Below are positions 44,549-54,200 of a stretch of 64,000 bases of DNA, piece after piece (the stretch's first letter is position 1; every line of letters starts with the position of its first letter). This DNA comes from Rhodobacteraceae bacterium IMCC1335 (GTDB lineage: Bacteria > Pseudomonadota > Alphaproteobacteria > Rhodobacterales > Rhodobacteraceae). The position numbers and the translations under genes were made by a program. The notes beneath the pieces are model-generated. The model made no database searches and was not told the DNA's origin. It was given only the letters and a program-made list of their open reading frames with translations. The stretch is taken from the NCBI GenBank assembly GCA_039640495.1, contig CP046864.1:3149001-3213000 (forward strand), in the 5' to 3' direction.

Positions 44549-45259
44549 ATGGCCCATGCAAAAAATTATTTCCAATTGGGTCTTAAGCAAGCCCTGCCAT
44601 TCATTTTCATCGTCGGACCTTTTGGCCTGGTATTTGGAACGATCGCCAGCAATGCCGGACTCAGCGTTATCGAGGCGTTAAGTTTTAGTATTTTCGTTAT
44701 GGCAGGCTCTGCACAATTGACCGCGCTTCAATTGATGCTGGATGGCAGCCCAACGCTTATCGTTGTGCTTTCGGCCTTGGCGGTGAACCTGCGAATGATG
44801 ATGTATTCTGCCTCGCTCACCCCCTATCTTGGCGAAGCACCTTTAAAACAGCGCATCCTAGCGGCCTATAGCACGTTAGATCAAAGCTATGCGCTGAGCC
44901 TTCAGCAATTTGAGACCGAACCCCAAATGACCTTGCAGGCGCGCATGCGCTTTTTCTTGGGCGCCGCTGCACCCGTTATCCCAACTTGGTATATTTCAAC
45001 CTTTGCCGGAGCGTTTTTGGGGAAATCTTTTCCTGCTGATTTGCCGCTAGATTTTGCGATTCCCTTAACCTTCATTGCGCTTTTTGCCCCGTTATTGCGC
45101 AGCGCGGCGCATATTTCTGCTGCGCTCTCTGCCACGATCGCCGCTGTGGTTTTTAACGACGTGCCCTTCAATTTAGGGCTTATTATGGCAGGTTTTGTTG
45201 GAATGAGCCTGGGGGCTGCAACCGAGCGCCATCTGCTTGCGAGACCGAATCGGCCATGA
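44549..45259 (+). CDS. azlC: AzlC-family branched-chain amino acid exporter subunit
   Basis: AzlC with AzlD exports branched-chain amino acids or analogues. The 236-residue protein has about six hydrophobic segments and the family start AKNYFQLGLKQALPFIFIVG, then PFGLVFGTIASNAGLSVIEA, then FVMAGSAQLTALQLMLDGSP and AVNLRMMMYSASLTPYL. It overlaps azlD by four bases (ATGA). The fdhD operon is divergent, 59 bases away. Confidence 0.93.
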   Translation: MAHAKNYFQLGLKQALPFIFIVGPFGLVFGTIASNAGLSVIEALSFSIFVMAGSAQLTALQLMLDGSPTLIVVLSALAVNLRMMMYSASLTPYLGEAPLKQRILAAYSTLDQSYALSLQQFETEPQMTLQARMRFFLGAAAPVIPTWYISTFAGAFLGKSFPADLPLDFAIPLTFIALFAPLLRSAAHISAALSATIAAVVFNDVPFNLGLIMAGFVGMSLGAATERHLLARPNRP

Positions 45260-45582
45260 TTTTAAGCAGCTCTCAGATCTGGACGGTCATTATCTTGCTG
45301 GGCTTTGGCAGCTTTGCGCTGCGATTTCTATTTCTTGGTTTGATTGGGGATCGCAGATTGCCCGATTGGTTGAAGCGGCATCTGCGTTACACCGCGGTTT
45401 CCATCATGCCCGCCTTGGTGGCACCGATGCTTTTCATATCCCCTGCCTCAAGCGAAGCGATTGACCCAGTGCGGCTTGTGGCTGCCGGGGCAACTTTTGC
45501 TGTGGCGTATTTTACCAAGAAAGTTTTGGCATCGATGTTGGCAGGCCTTTTCGTGCTCTATATTCTATCTTTTTGGGGGTAG
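45256..45582 (+). CDS. azlD: AzlD-family transporter subunit
   Basis: This is the small partner of AzlC. The 108-residue protein has about four hydrophobic segments with the family pattern TVIILLGFGSFALRFLFLGL, the R-Y-T-A-V-S-I-M-P-A-L-V-A-P loop, and ATFAVAYFTKKVLASMLAGL. The translational overlap with azlC supports a two-part transporter. The substrate is inferred from the family. Confidence 0.92.
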   Translation: MILSSSQIWTVIILLGFGSFALRFLFLGLIGDRRLPDWLKRHLRYTAVSIMPALVAPMLFISPASSEAIDPVRLVAAGATFAVAYFTKKVLASMLAGLFVLYILSFWG

Positions 45583-45659
45583 AGCACCGGCTGTTCACAA
45601 CGCGCCTGCCGCTTTACGGGTTTGTCTGGCCCCGTGACGGCGTTCAGCGTTTAACTGGT

Positions 45660-45794
45660 TTAGCCGTTTACCAAAGCCACAACAACAAGGGCCAGAATGC
45701 AATAAATTGCTGTTTTGGTTGAAAAGCTTAAAAAGCCTTCAAAGGTTTTCTCTTGCTCGCTGGTATCCATGCTACCGTGTTCATGATCAGACAT
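45660..45794 (-). CDS. aa3-type cytochrome c oxidase subunit IV
   Basis: This is a 44-residue peptide with an acidic/His-rich start (MSDHEHGSMDTSEQEKTFEG), then F-L-S-F-S-T-K-T and one membrane helix (about residues 28-42, TAIYCILALVVVALVNG). It matches the small subunit IV of alphaproteobacterial aa3 cytochrome c oxidases. An AAGGGAAA box precedes the ATG. The main oxidase subunit genes are elsewhere, as is usual. Confidence 0.9.
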   Translation of the reverse strand: MSDHEHGSMDTSEQEKTFEGFLSFSTKTAIYCILALVVVALVNG

Positions 45795-45896
45795 TGCGTT
45801 TCCCTTTCGCGATTTATTCTTCATTTAAACGATTCACGGGCCAGTGTCATCCCTTCTTCGCACGCAGCAGAAGCGTAGCAATGTCGCAGCCAAGTT

Positions 45897-46952
45897 TCAG
45901 CCCTGCTCCTCAAGCGTTTGAAATCTATAGGCTCCATCCGGCCCAAGGTGGCGGGTGACTTTTCCCAGCTGATAAAGATGGTTTAGATGCCCAACCGCTT
46001 CTCCTAGGGCCAACCCATATTCAGATGTTTTTATCGCGCGCTTGAACAAGGGCTTTAACACCTCATGGGCGCTGGCTGGCGCAATGAGATAGGCCCGCAA
46101 ACGGTTTAAGGCCGAATGATGATTGTCGATCAATTGCTGCAATCGCGTCGGCAAGCCAATGAAAGGCAGTTTATGCCCCGACAATACCATATGATCCGCG
46201 CGGGCGATTTCTTTAAAACGCTGGCAGCTCTCGAGCCAATCGCCCACCGTATCTGCCTCTGGCTCTGTGGCATACACCCCCAAATTCGAGCTGATCGACG
46301 AAATAATTTGATCTCCTGCCAAAATCAAACCGTCATCTTGGCTCCAGAGGGTGGCATGCTCGGGTGCATGACCATGGCCGATATGAATGCGCCAGCGGCG
46401 GCCCCCGGCCTGTATCTCTGCCCCATCTTGAAGCCGCCGAAACCCCAAAGGCATCGGATACACCATATCGCAAAAGTTAAACGGGCGTTCAGCTGCCCGT
46501 CTGTTAAACATATCCTGCGGCATCCCTGCCCGTTGCCAGAAGCGCAGTGTTTCGCGCGAGGGCCGTTCCTGAGGATCAAGCCGCAGCATCCGCGCCATCA
46601 ACCATGCCGTTCGCGTCATCCATAAATCGGCTCCAAATTCCGTTTGAAACCATCCGGCAAGGCCCACATGATCTGGGTGATGATGCGTGACGATCACCCG
46701 CTTTATCGGTTTTGAGCCCATCGGCCCTGCCAATAAACTTTTCCATATATCGCGCGATTTTGATGAGCTGATGCCCGTGTCGATGATCGTCCAACCCTTA
46801 GCATCATCTATCGCGTAAACATTCACGTGATCCAATGTCATTGGCAGCGGCATCCGCGCCCAAAACACCCGCGGTGCCACTTCCAACATGTCTCCCAAAC
46901 CGGGCGGCTCCGCCCAAGGCGTGACAAGCGCGCGCAAAGAGTTGGCCATCAC
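45897..46952 (-). CDS. Metallo-beta-lactamase-fold hydrolase
   Basis: The 351-residue protein has the metal motif V-T-H-H-H-P-D-H-V-G-L (HxHxDH), further ligands in HIGHGHAPEHA and the L-I-L-A-G-D-Q aspartate, and a C-terminal winged-helix segment (GLALGEAVGHLNHLYQLGKV). This form resembles the lactamase_B plus C-terminal domain family. It overlaps the acyl-CoA dehydrogenase gene upstream by four bases, so a role in thioester (acyl-CoA) breakdown is inferred. Confidence 0.9.
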   Translation of the reverse strand: MMANSLRALVTPWAEPPGLGDMLEVAPRVFWARMPLPMTLDHVNVYAIDDAKGWTIIDTGISSSKSRDIWKSLLAGPMGSKPIKRVIVTHHHPDHVGLAGWFQTEFGADLWMTRTAWLMARMLRLDPQERPSRETLRFWQRAGMPQDMFNRRAAERPFNFCDMVYPMPLGFRRLQDGAEIQAGGRRWRIHIGHGHAPEHATLWSQDDGLILAGDQIISSISSNLGVYATEPEADTVGDWLESCQRFKEIARADHMVLSGHKLPFIGLPTRLQQLIDNHHSALNRLRAYLIAPASAHEVLKPLFKRAIKTSEYGLALGEAVGHLNHLYQLGKVTRHLGPDGAYRFQTLEEQG

Positions 46953-48667
46953 GCCGTCAGTTCTTCAAAACTGAACGCATAAAGATCTGCAGCGCCTTGC
47001 TGCGCTTGCTGCAAAAGGCCAATATATTCACCCAATAACGCGTTCATGTAAAACCGCGCCAATTTACAATTGGGCCCGTGATCTGGCGTAACCAAGGCAG
47101 CTTTCAGATGATAATGCCCCCCCAAAACGCGGGCAAACGCTTTCAAGAAGGAAACCGAGCCCGCAAAACGATCCTTTAAATCGGGTTGCTCGACGAGCCA
47201 ATCAACGCTGCTGCGCAGCGCTTCGCAGGCAGTGGCCAGCGGCGCCGCCAAATCCGGCAACCGCGCGTTTGCCAAGGCAGCATGCGCCGCGATTTCATCC
47301 AAAAGCGCATAAGCGGCTCTGCCGCCATCCATCATTTTGCGCGCCACAAGATCCATAGACTGAATGCCATTGGTGCCCTCGTATATCGCGGTCACCCGCA
47401 CATCACGGCTGAATTGAGCGGCCCCGGTTTCTTCAATAAATCCCATTCCTCCATGCACTTGAACACCAAGATCCGCTACATTGATGCCGGTTTCCGTACC
47501 AAAGGCCTTAGAGATCGGCGTTAACAAAGCCGCGCGCGCCGCCCAAGCGGGATCATCGCTCGCGCAGGCCATATCAAGGGCAACCGCATTGGCCAGTGCA
47601 ATCGCTCTGGCTGCAAAAATATCACTGCGCATGGTCAAGAGCATTCTGCGCACATCGGCATGATCTAAGATCGTACCGCTGCCGTTTTCCAGCATGCTGC
47701 GCCCCTGACGGCGCTCTTTGGCGTAGGATAGCGCTTTTTGGTAGGCCCCCTCAGCAGCGCCAATGCCTTGCCCGCCAACGCCCAAACGGGCGTTGTTCAT
47801 CATCGTGAACATGGCGCGCATGCCATCATGCGGTTTCCCAATCAACCACCCCCGTGCCCCCTCATATTGCATCACCGCCGTAGGGCTGCCATGCAAACCC
47901 ATTTTATGTTCCAAACTGATCACTTTAAGGCTATTGGCCACTCCGGGCTGCCCAGCAGCATCCGGAATGAACTTGGGCACTAAAAATAATGAAATCCCTT
48001 TCGTGCCGCTGGGCCCATCCGGCAGCCGCGCCAAAACCAAATGGCACACGTTTTTAGAAAAATCATTATCCCCCCAAGAAATATAAATTTTCTGCCCGGT
48101 GACTGCATAGGTCCCATCGCCATTATCTTTGGCTTGACAGCGTAAAGCCCCCACATCCGACCCGGCTTGCGGCTCGGTTAGATTCATGGTTCCACACCAT
48201 TCGCCTGAAATCAATTTGGGCAGATAAAGCGCTTTAATCTGCGCGCTGGCATGATGTTCAAGCGCCTCGATCTGACCCTGCGTCATCAGCGGATTGAGCT
48301 GCAAAGCCAAACAAGCGCCGGCCATCATTTCATTCACCGCTGTGGTCACCGTGAGGGGCAGCCCCATTCCGCCATATTCAGGGCTCGCAGATATCGATAC
48401 CCAGCCACCATTTGCGATCGCCTGATAGCCTTCTGCAAAGCCTTTAGAAGTGCGCACGATGCCATTTTCCAGCCGCGCTGGATCTGTGTCACCGTTGCGC
48501 TGCAACGGATCAAGCACCTCTTCGCATAAGCGGCCGGCCTCGCTCAACACCGCCTCAACCACATCGCTTGAGGCCTCGCAAAAGCGATCCGCGTCAGCGA
48601 TCTGCGCATAATCCACCACGTGATCAAGTAAAAACCGGTATTCTTCGAGCGGGGCACGATAGGGCAT
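46949..48667 (-). CDS. Acyl-CoA dehydrogenase, DmdC-like large form
   Basis: The 572-residue flavoenzyme belongs to the long acyl-CoA dehydrogenase group that includes 3-methylmercaptopropionyl-CoA dehydrogenase (DmdC). It has the segment WVSISASPEYGGMGLPLTVT, the FAD region CGTMNLTEPQAGSDVGALR, TGQKIYISWGDND, and the catalytic Glu in AIYEGTNGIQSMDLV, followed by the extra C-terminal domain. DmdC acts in DMSP demethylation. Longer-chain fatty acyl-CoAs are the alternative. Electrons would go to ETF and the ETF-QO encoded in this window. Confidence 0.92.
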   Translation of the reverse strand: MPYRAPLEEYRFLLDHVVDYAQIADADRFCEASSDVVEAVLSEAGRLCEEVLDPLQRNGDTDPARLENGIVRTSKGFAEGYQAIANGGWVSISASPEYGGMGLPLTVTTAVNEMMAGACLALQLNPLMTQGQIEALEHHASAQIKALYLPKLISGEWCGTMNLTEPQAGSDVGALRCQAKDNGDGTYAVTGQKIYISWGDNDFSKNVCHLVLARLPDGPSGTKGISLFLVPKFIPDAAGQPGVANSLKVISLEHKMGLHGSPTAVMQYEGARGWLIGKPHDGMRAMFTMMNNARLGVGGQGIGAAEGAYQKALSYAKERRQGRSMLENGSGTILDHADVRRMLLTMRSDIFAARAIALANAVALDMACASDDPAWAARAALLTPISKAFGTETGINVADLGVQVHGGMGFIEETGAAQFSRDVRVTAIYEGTNGIQSMDLVARKMMDGGRAAYALLDEIAAHAALANARLPDLAAPLATACEALRSSVDWLVEQPDLKDRFAGSVSFLKAFARVLGGHYHLKAALVTPDHGPNCKLARFYMNALLGEYIGLLQQAQQGAADLYAFSFEELTA

Positions 48668-48780
48668 GATCTCTCCTTTATTGCAGGCTTGGCATAGAGT
48701 GCATTTCGCTTTATGGGCATTTTAAAACCTAAATGCCAGAGCGGAGGAAGCCACCGTTTGGGAAAACGCGGCGTCATAAT

Positions 48781-49737
48781 ATGAAATCCACGCAAACCGA
48801 ATTACTGCCGATCACACCCTCGGCCATCGCGCGCGCCAGCCAAAGGCTACGCGAGGGCGCGCTGGTGGCCTTTCCCACCGAAACGGTTTATGGCTTGGGC
48901 GCTGATGCCAGCAACAAGCATGCAGTTGCTAATATTTTCGAAGCCAAGGGCCGCCCCAGCTTTAACCCTTTAATCGTGCATGTCAGCGATATCACCACTG
49001 CTAAACGCTATGCCGAGTGGAATGCGCAAGCTGAAAATCTTGCACAGGCTTTTTGGCCGGGGCCGCTGACTTTGGTTTTGCCGCGCCTTGCAGCCGCCTC
49101 TCTTTCATCTTTGGTCACGGCGGGCGCAGCAACGGTTGCCATTCGTGTGCCGGCCCATCCTGTGGCGCAACGTTTGCTAAAACAGTTTGACGGGGCCATT
49201 GCGGCCCCCTCTGCCAACCCCTCAGGACAGATCAGCCCCACCCGCGCCGCGCATGTGATTGAAGGGTTGGGGAACACAGTTTCTGCAGTTTTGGATGGGG
49301 GGCCCTGCGACGTTGGTTTGGAAAGCACGATTGTTGGGATTGAAAATGCAGGATCAACGCTGCGGTTGCTGCGCCCCGGCGGGCTGACGCGCGAAGACAT
49401 TGAGCAGCATCTGGGCGTAGCTTTGGAAACCTATCAAACGCCTGGGCTAATTTCAGCGCCCGGGCAATTGGCCTCTCATTATGCGCCAAAAGCGCGCCTG
49501 CGCCTGAACGCAACGGATTGGACTGGCGATGAAAATCGGCTGGGGTTCGGCGATGTTGCCTGCGACTTGAATTTATCCACCAGCGGAAACTTGACCGAGG
49601 CGGCCTGCAATCTGTTTCATTGCTTACATCTCCTAGATTCAGGCCCTGAAACAATTATCGCTGTCTCGCCGATTCCCGAAATTGGCTTGGGGCAAGCGAT
49701 TAATGATCGTTTGCGAAGAGCCGCCGCACCGCGATAA
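48781..49737 (+). CDS. L-threonylcarbamoyladenylate synthase (Sua5/YwlC type)
   Basis: This enzyme makes threonylcarbamoyl-AMP for the t6A37 modification of ANN-reading tRNAs. The ~318-residue protein has LREGALVAFPTETVYGLGAD, the KGRPSFNPLIVHV loop, F-W-P-G-P-L-T, A-I-R-V-P-A-H-P and P-S-A-N-P-S-G-Q-I-S, then a Sua5-specific C-terminal domain (SAPGQLASHYAPKARLRL). ATG 48781 is chosen; upstream frame to 48733 is not conserved. It is divergent from the dehydrogenase gene. Confidence 0.94.
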   Translation: MKSTQTELLPITPSAIARASQRLREGALVAFPTETVYGLGADASNKHAVANIFEAKGRPSFNPLIVHVSDITTAKRYAEWNAQAENLAQAFWPGPLTLVLPRLAAASLSSLVTAGAATVAIRVPAHPVAQRLLKQFDGAIAAPSANPSGQISPTRAAHVIEGLGNTVSAVLDGGPCDVGLESTIVGIENAGSTLRLLRPGGLTREDIEQHLGVALETYQTPGLISAPGQLASHYAPKARLRLNATDWTGDENRLGFGDVACDLNLSTSGNLTEAACNLFHCLHLLDSGPETIIAVSPIPEIGLGQAINDRLRRAAAPR

Positions 49738-49746
49738 TGCGCCTGG

Positions 49747-50319
49747 CTATGCGCGCCCGCCTTGCGTGGATAAAAGCCGCGCATCAATGCCAATCGACTC
49801 AAGCGCCGCATGCCACATATTTCCATACTCTTCATGCAGGATTTTATCTTCCTCCGCATCGGCCAAAAGCCAAGAATTGCGGGCTATTTCCGCATCAAGC
49901 TGGCCGGCACCCCATCCTGCATATCCCATGAACAAACTGGCCTGATTAGGAGCTATTTCCTGGGCCAAAGCCTCAATCACATCCCGCGTAGAAGTTAAGG
50001 CCAGTTGCGCGCCCAGATGCTGGGTCGATTCAGCCGAGTGATAATCACGCGAATGCAACACGAATCCACGATTGGCCTCCACCGGCCCACCGCACAGCAC
50101 CGGAATATCTCGCTGCGCGCTATTTTCAATTGAGAGCTGCTTGCATAGGCCACCAAAAGAGGCTTGCGCCATCGGCTGGTTCAATATCAAGCCCATCGTG
50201 CCCTGCGCAGAATATGAACATAGGTAGATCACGGAATTGTCAAACCGCTTATCACCCATCCCTGGCATGGCGATGAGCAATTTGCCCGTTAAGTCAAAAG
50301 TTTGTGTAACACTCACCAT
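49747..50319 (-). CDS. YqgE/AlgH family protein (UPF0301)
   Basis: The 190-residue protein matches UPF0301. It has L-T-G-K-L-L-I-A-M-P-G-M-G-D-K-R-F at the start, S-V-I-Y-L-C-S-Y-S-A-Q-G-T-M-G-L-I-L-N, P-V-L-C-G-G-P-V-E-A-N-R-G-F-V-L-H, and FMGYAGWGAGQLDAEIARNS. The family has a conserved fold but no agreed function. It converges with the Sua5 gene (9-base gap). Confidence 0.94.
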   Translation of the reverse strand: MVSVTQTFDLTGKLLIAMPGMGDKRFDNSVIYLCSYSAQGTMGLILNQPMAQASFGGLCKQLSIENSAQRDIPVLCGGPVEANRGFVLHSRDYHSAESTQHLGAQLALTSTRDVIEALAQEIAPNQASLFMGYAGWGAGQLDAEIARNSWLLADAEEDKILHEEYGNMWHAALESIGIDARLLSTQGGRA

Positions 50320-50438
50320 TTAACCCAGTTTTCCCGTTTTTGCCGCACCGCCTAAAACAACTCTATTAGATCGTTGTACCACAATAGCTCGCCGTAACGT
50401 GACTTGGCAAATTCGATTTTTTCCTTCATGCACAGCGT

Positions 50439-51275
50439 ATGAAATACCTAAAACGATATGTGCACTTGGCAATAGCGTCTACGGTTTTGACCGCTATATT
50501 ATGTTTTGCCTCGATTGCCCCCGCACAGGCAGAGGGGCTGCGCAATGCGATGTTGCGCCCAGGCTGGCTGGCCAGTGACGGCAACTATTACATAGCTTTA
50601 GATTTAACGCTCAGCAAAGGCTGGAAAACCTATTGGCGGGCCCCCGGCGAATATGGATATCCGCCCAAAATTGAATACAACGGGTCAACAAACCTGCAAA
50701 AAGCCGAACCGATTTGGCCCGCGCCAATTGTCTTTGGCTCAGAGAACATGGAGACCATTGGCTATGCAGAACATCTTGTTTTGCCAATCAAATTAACACC
50801 TGTTGACGCCGCACACCCGATCAAGCTTGAACTTTCGGCGCAGCTGGGCATTTGCCTAGATATTTGCGTGCCAATCTTCTTGTCCCTCAGCCAACAGCTT
50901 GACCCTGTACAGCGAAGCGCTGATCCGGCAACCCTGCTTGCATTGGAAAATCAGCCCGTCCCGCGGGCTCAGTCAAATCTGCAACATTTAGACTGCGCCT
51001 TCACACCCCATGAAGATGCAATTTTGATCACCATCGGCGCTGCGATCCCCTCATTGGGCGCGCGTGAAACGCTGATAATAGAATATAAGCAGCAAAATCA
51101 TTGGGTAATGATGGAACCAACGCGGCGAGAAGGCCCGCTACTGCAGGCGCTGGGCTATCTGACGGATGAAACCGGCGCCGCGCCCCTCAGCATTAGCCGA
51201 CAAAAAATCCAGATCACCGTGATTGGCAGCCTGGGCGCGGCAGATCTTGGCGATTGCACCGCGCAACCCAAATAA
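50439..51275 (+). CDS. Exported DsbD-alpha-like domain protein
   Basis: The 278-residue protein has a signal peptide (residues ~1-31, ending A-P-A-Q-A-E). A domain similar to the N-terminal, substrate-binding domain of DsbD follows: MLRPGWLASDGNYYIALDLT, LSKGWKTYWRAPGEYGYPPK, and L-G-I-C-L-D-I-C-V-P-I with two cysteines. The membrane and thioredoxin-like domains of DsbD are absent. It probably passes or receives electrons from a separate partner in the periplasm. It converges with the RND pump gene (4-base gap). Confidence 0.82.
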   Translation: MKYLKRYVHLAIASTVLTAILCFASIAPAQAEGLRNAMLRPGWLASDGNYYIALDLTLSKGWKTYWRAPGEYGYPPKIEYNGSTNLQKAEPIWPAPIVFGSENMETIGYAEHLVLPIKLTPVDAAHPIKLELSAQLGICLDICVPIFLSLSQQLDPVQRSADPATLLALENQPVPRAQSNLQHLDCAFTPHEDAILITIGAAIPSLGARETLIIEYKQQNHWVMMEPTRREGPLLQALGYLTDETGAAPLSISRQKIQITVIGSLGAADLGDCTAQPK

Positions 51276-51279
51276 TCGG

Positions 51280-54200
51280 CTAAACCGAACTTCCCCGCCG
51301 GTTACCGCGCAAATAGCTGGCGAAAAATGCGACCGCAATCAAGGAAATGGTTCCCAATAAAAACAGCAGCAAGGCCCCCAACACCGGTGGCAAATTATAC
51401 AAGAATTGCGGGGTGTCGGGTATAAATGCGGGTAATTTTTTTCCCTGAAAAGTAGCCCCCATCGTGAGCCCGAACCAAACCACAATCAGCGCCGTTAGGC
51501 CTTGCAAGGCCCGCCTCAAACCCAAAGCGCGCCCTGAAATACCGCGCCAAAGCGATCCAAAATGACGTTTGATATCATGCTGAACGGCAATCAAAGCCGG
51601 CACAACCAGCAAAACCAACACCATGCCAAAGCCAAGCCCATACACCAATGTGATCACCGTGGGCTTCAAAAACTGCGCTTGTGAGGATCGCTCATAAAGC
51701 AGCGGCGAGAGGCCCAATACCGTTGTCAATGTGGTCAACATAACCGGTCGCAGCCGGTCTGCAGCCCCATCAATCACAGAAGGAATAAGCCCACGGTCTT
51801 TTGCATATTCATCGATTGAGGTTATTAAAACGATCGAGTCATTGATAATAATACCCGTCATACCAAGCAGCCCAACAACGCTGAACATTGAGAGCGGCAC
51901 ATCCCAAACATAGTGCCCGTAAATCGTGCCAACCAACCCGAACGGAATGATCGACATCACCACGATTGGCCGCGTCCAGCTGGAAAAGATCCAGGTTAAG
52001 ACAAGGTAGATCCCCGTAAGGCAAAGGATCAACCCCGTACGCGCATCATTTAAAAACTGTTCTTCTTGCTCGGCCAAGCCCGACAGACGCCATTCCACTT
52101 GGCGCAAGCTGGCAATCTCTGGCAAAATCTCTGCTTCCAAGCGGCTCATAACCTCTTGTGCATCGGCAGGATTATCTTCTGAAACATCCCCTGTCACCGA
52201 CACCAAGCGAATGCCGTTTTCACGGCGAACCGTTGAAAAGCCCGATCGACGTACCACGCTGACAATATCCGCCAAAGGCACATAAGCGCCGCTGCTTGCA
52301 CGCAATTGCATACGTTCGATAAAATCTGCAGTAAGCTCATTTTCGGGCAGCTCGACGCGTATCGTGGCGCTGCGGGGGCCCATTGGATAACTTGCCGCCT
52401 CAATCCCATTGAGCCGCCCGCGCATCACTTGTCCAAGGCCATCGATGGTAAAGCCCAACGCTTGCCCCTGCGGCGTCAGTTCCAGAATCAACTCTTCTTT
52501 ATCGTAGGACAAATCATCCTCGACAGCGGAGACGGCCGGAAACCGCAACAGCGCGGTTTTTAAATCTTCTGCGGCTGATTTTAATGTGTCCGCATCAGCT
52601 CCGTAAAACTGAACATCCAGCGCATCCCCCCCAGGACCAGAGCGCCACCCGCGAAACGACACCTCTTCCACCAAAGGATGCCGGCGCACCTTATCCTGAA
52701 GCTCGCCCACGAAGGCAAAGCTTGAATAAGAGCGCAAGTCAGGATCGATCAACTCGATTGAAATGCCCCCAAGCTGATCCGGCGTTTTGGTATCCGCGCT
52801 AGCGAGCGGATAGCCCGAATTGGCGCCGATTTGCGACACAACATAGGCCAGAGGGTTAAGCCCGTGGCGCTCCTCATATTCGCGCCCCAGTTCTTCCGTG
52901 GCACGCTGCATCTCGCGCATCATGGCCAATGAATCTTCGCGCGATGCCGAGGATACCATTGAAAAATTGCCACTGACCGAAGAGCGCTCGGGCGCATTGA
53001 AAAACCGCCATTTTACCTCGCCTGAGAGAAACAGGGTAATTTGCGAGGCCAGCAACACAACCGCGCCCGCCAAAATAGCATAGCGCGCCTTTAAAACCAA
53101 AGCCATGAGCCGGCGAAACAGGTGTTCACGCACCCATTCAAACCCCCTATTCACAACCCGGCTGGGCAGATCATACCAATGCTGTTTATCGCCATGCTTT
53201 AAGGAATGCGCCATATGGTTGGGCAAGATTAAAAAACACTCTACAAAAGAGGCCGCAAGCACCACCGCAACCGTAAAGGGTATATCGGCGATTAAGTCTC
53301 CAAACCGGCCTCCCACCACCACCAGCCCAAAAAAAGCAATAATCGTTGTGGTGGTTGCGGCAAAAACCGGCAAGGCCATACGGCGGGCGGCGGTTTCTGC
53401 GGCGGCCACGGCGCCCAAGCCTTTACGGGCCTGTTGATCCGCATGTTCGCCAACCACGATCGCATCATCCACAACGATGCCAAGCGTGATGATCAGCGCA
53501 AATAGGGAAATCATATTAATCGTGATCCCCGCAGCATACATCATCGCCAAAGCGGCCAGCATCGCGGTAGGAATGCCGGCCGCCACCCAAAAGGCGGTGC
53601 GCGCATTCAAAAACAAAAATAACAGAATTAAAACCAAACCAAGACCGCTTAACCCGTTTTCCAGAAGAATTTTCAAACGCCCAGATATGTAATCTGCCCG
53701 CGCCCTAATAAGCTCGATCTGCGCCCCCTCTGGCAGGGTTAGCGCCAGACTGTCCGATATTCTTTGAACCGTTTCTTGAATTTCGATTGCATCGCCTTTT
53801 TCAGACCGGTCAACGCGGATTGAAATTGCCTGATTGTTGCCAACAAAATATCCAAGCTCGCGATCGGTGCCTTCCACCCGCACCTCTGCCACATCACCGA
53901 TCATAAGCTTTGACCCGTCCGGATTAACCCGTAAAATAACATTGCCAATATCGGCGGCTGTGCGCTTTTCAACGCCGGTGCGCACGCGCGCATTGGCGCC
54001 GGCTACATCGCCAGCCGGATCCGCATTGACCTCTCCTGCAACCGCCGCGGCGATCTGCGCCATGGTGACATCAAAGGCGATCAAATTGATCGAGGGCACT
54101 TCAATCATCGTTTGCGGTGCCGCAATTCCACGAATGGTCGTGCGGGTGACGCCTTCGGCAAATAAACGCAACACCAGCTCATCGGCGAACAACGCCAATT

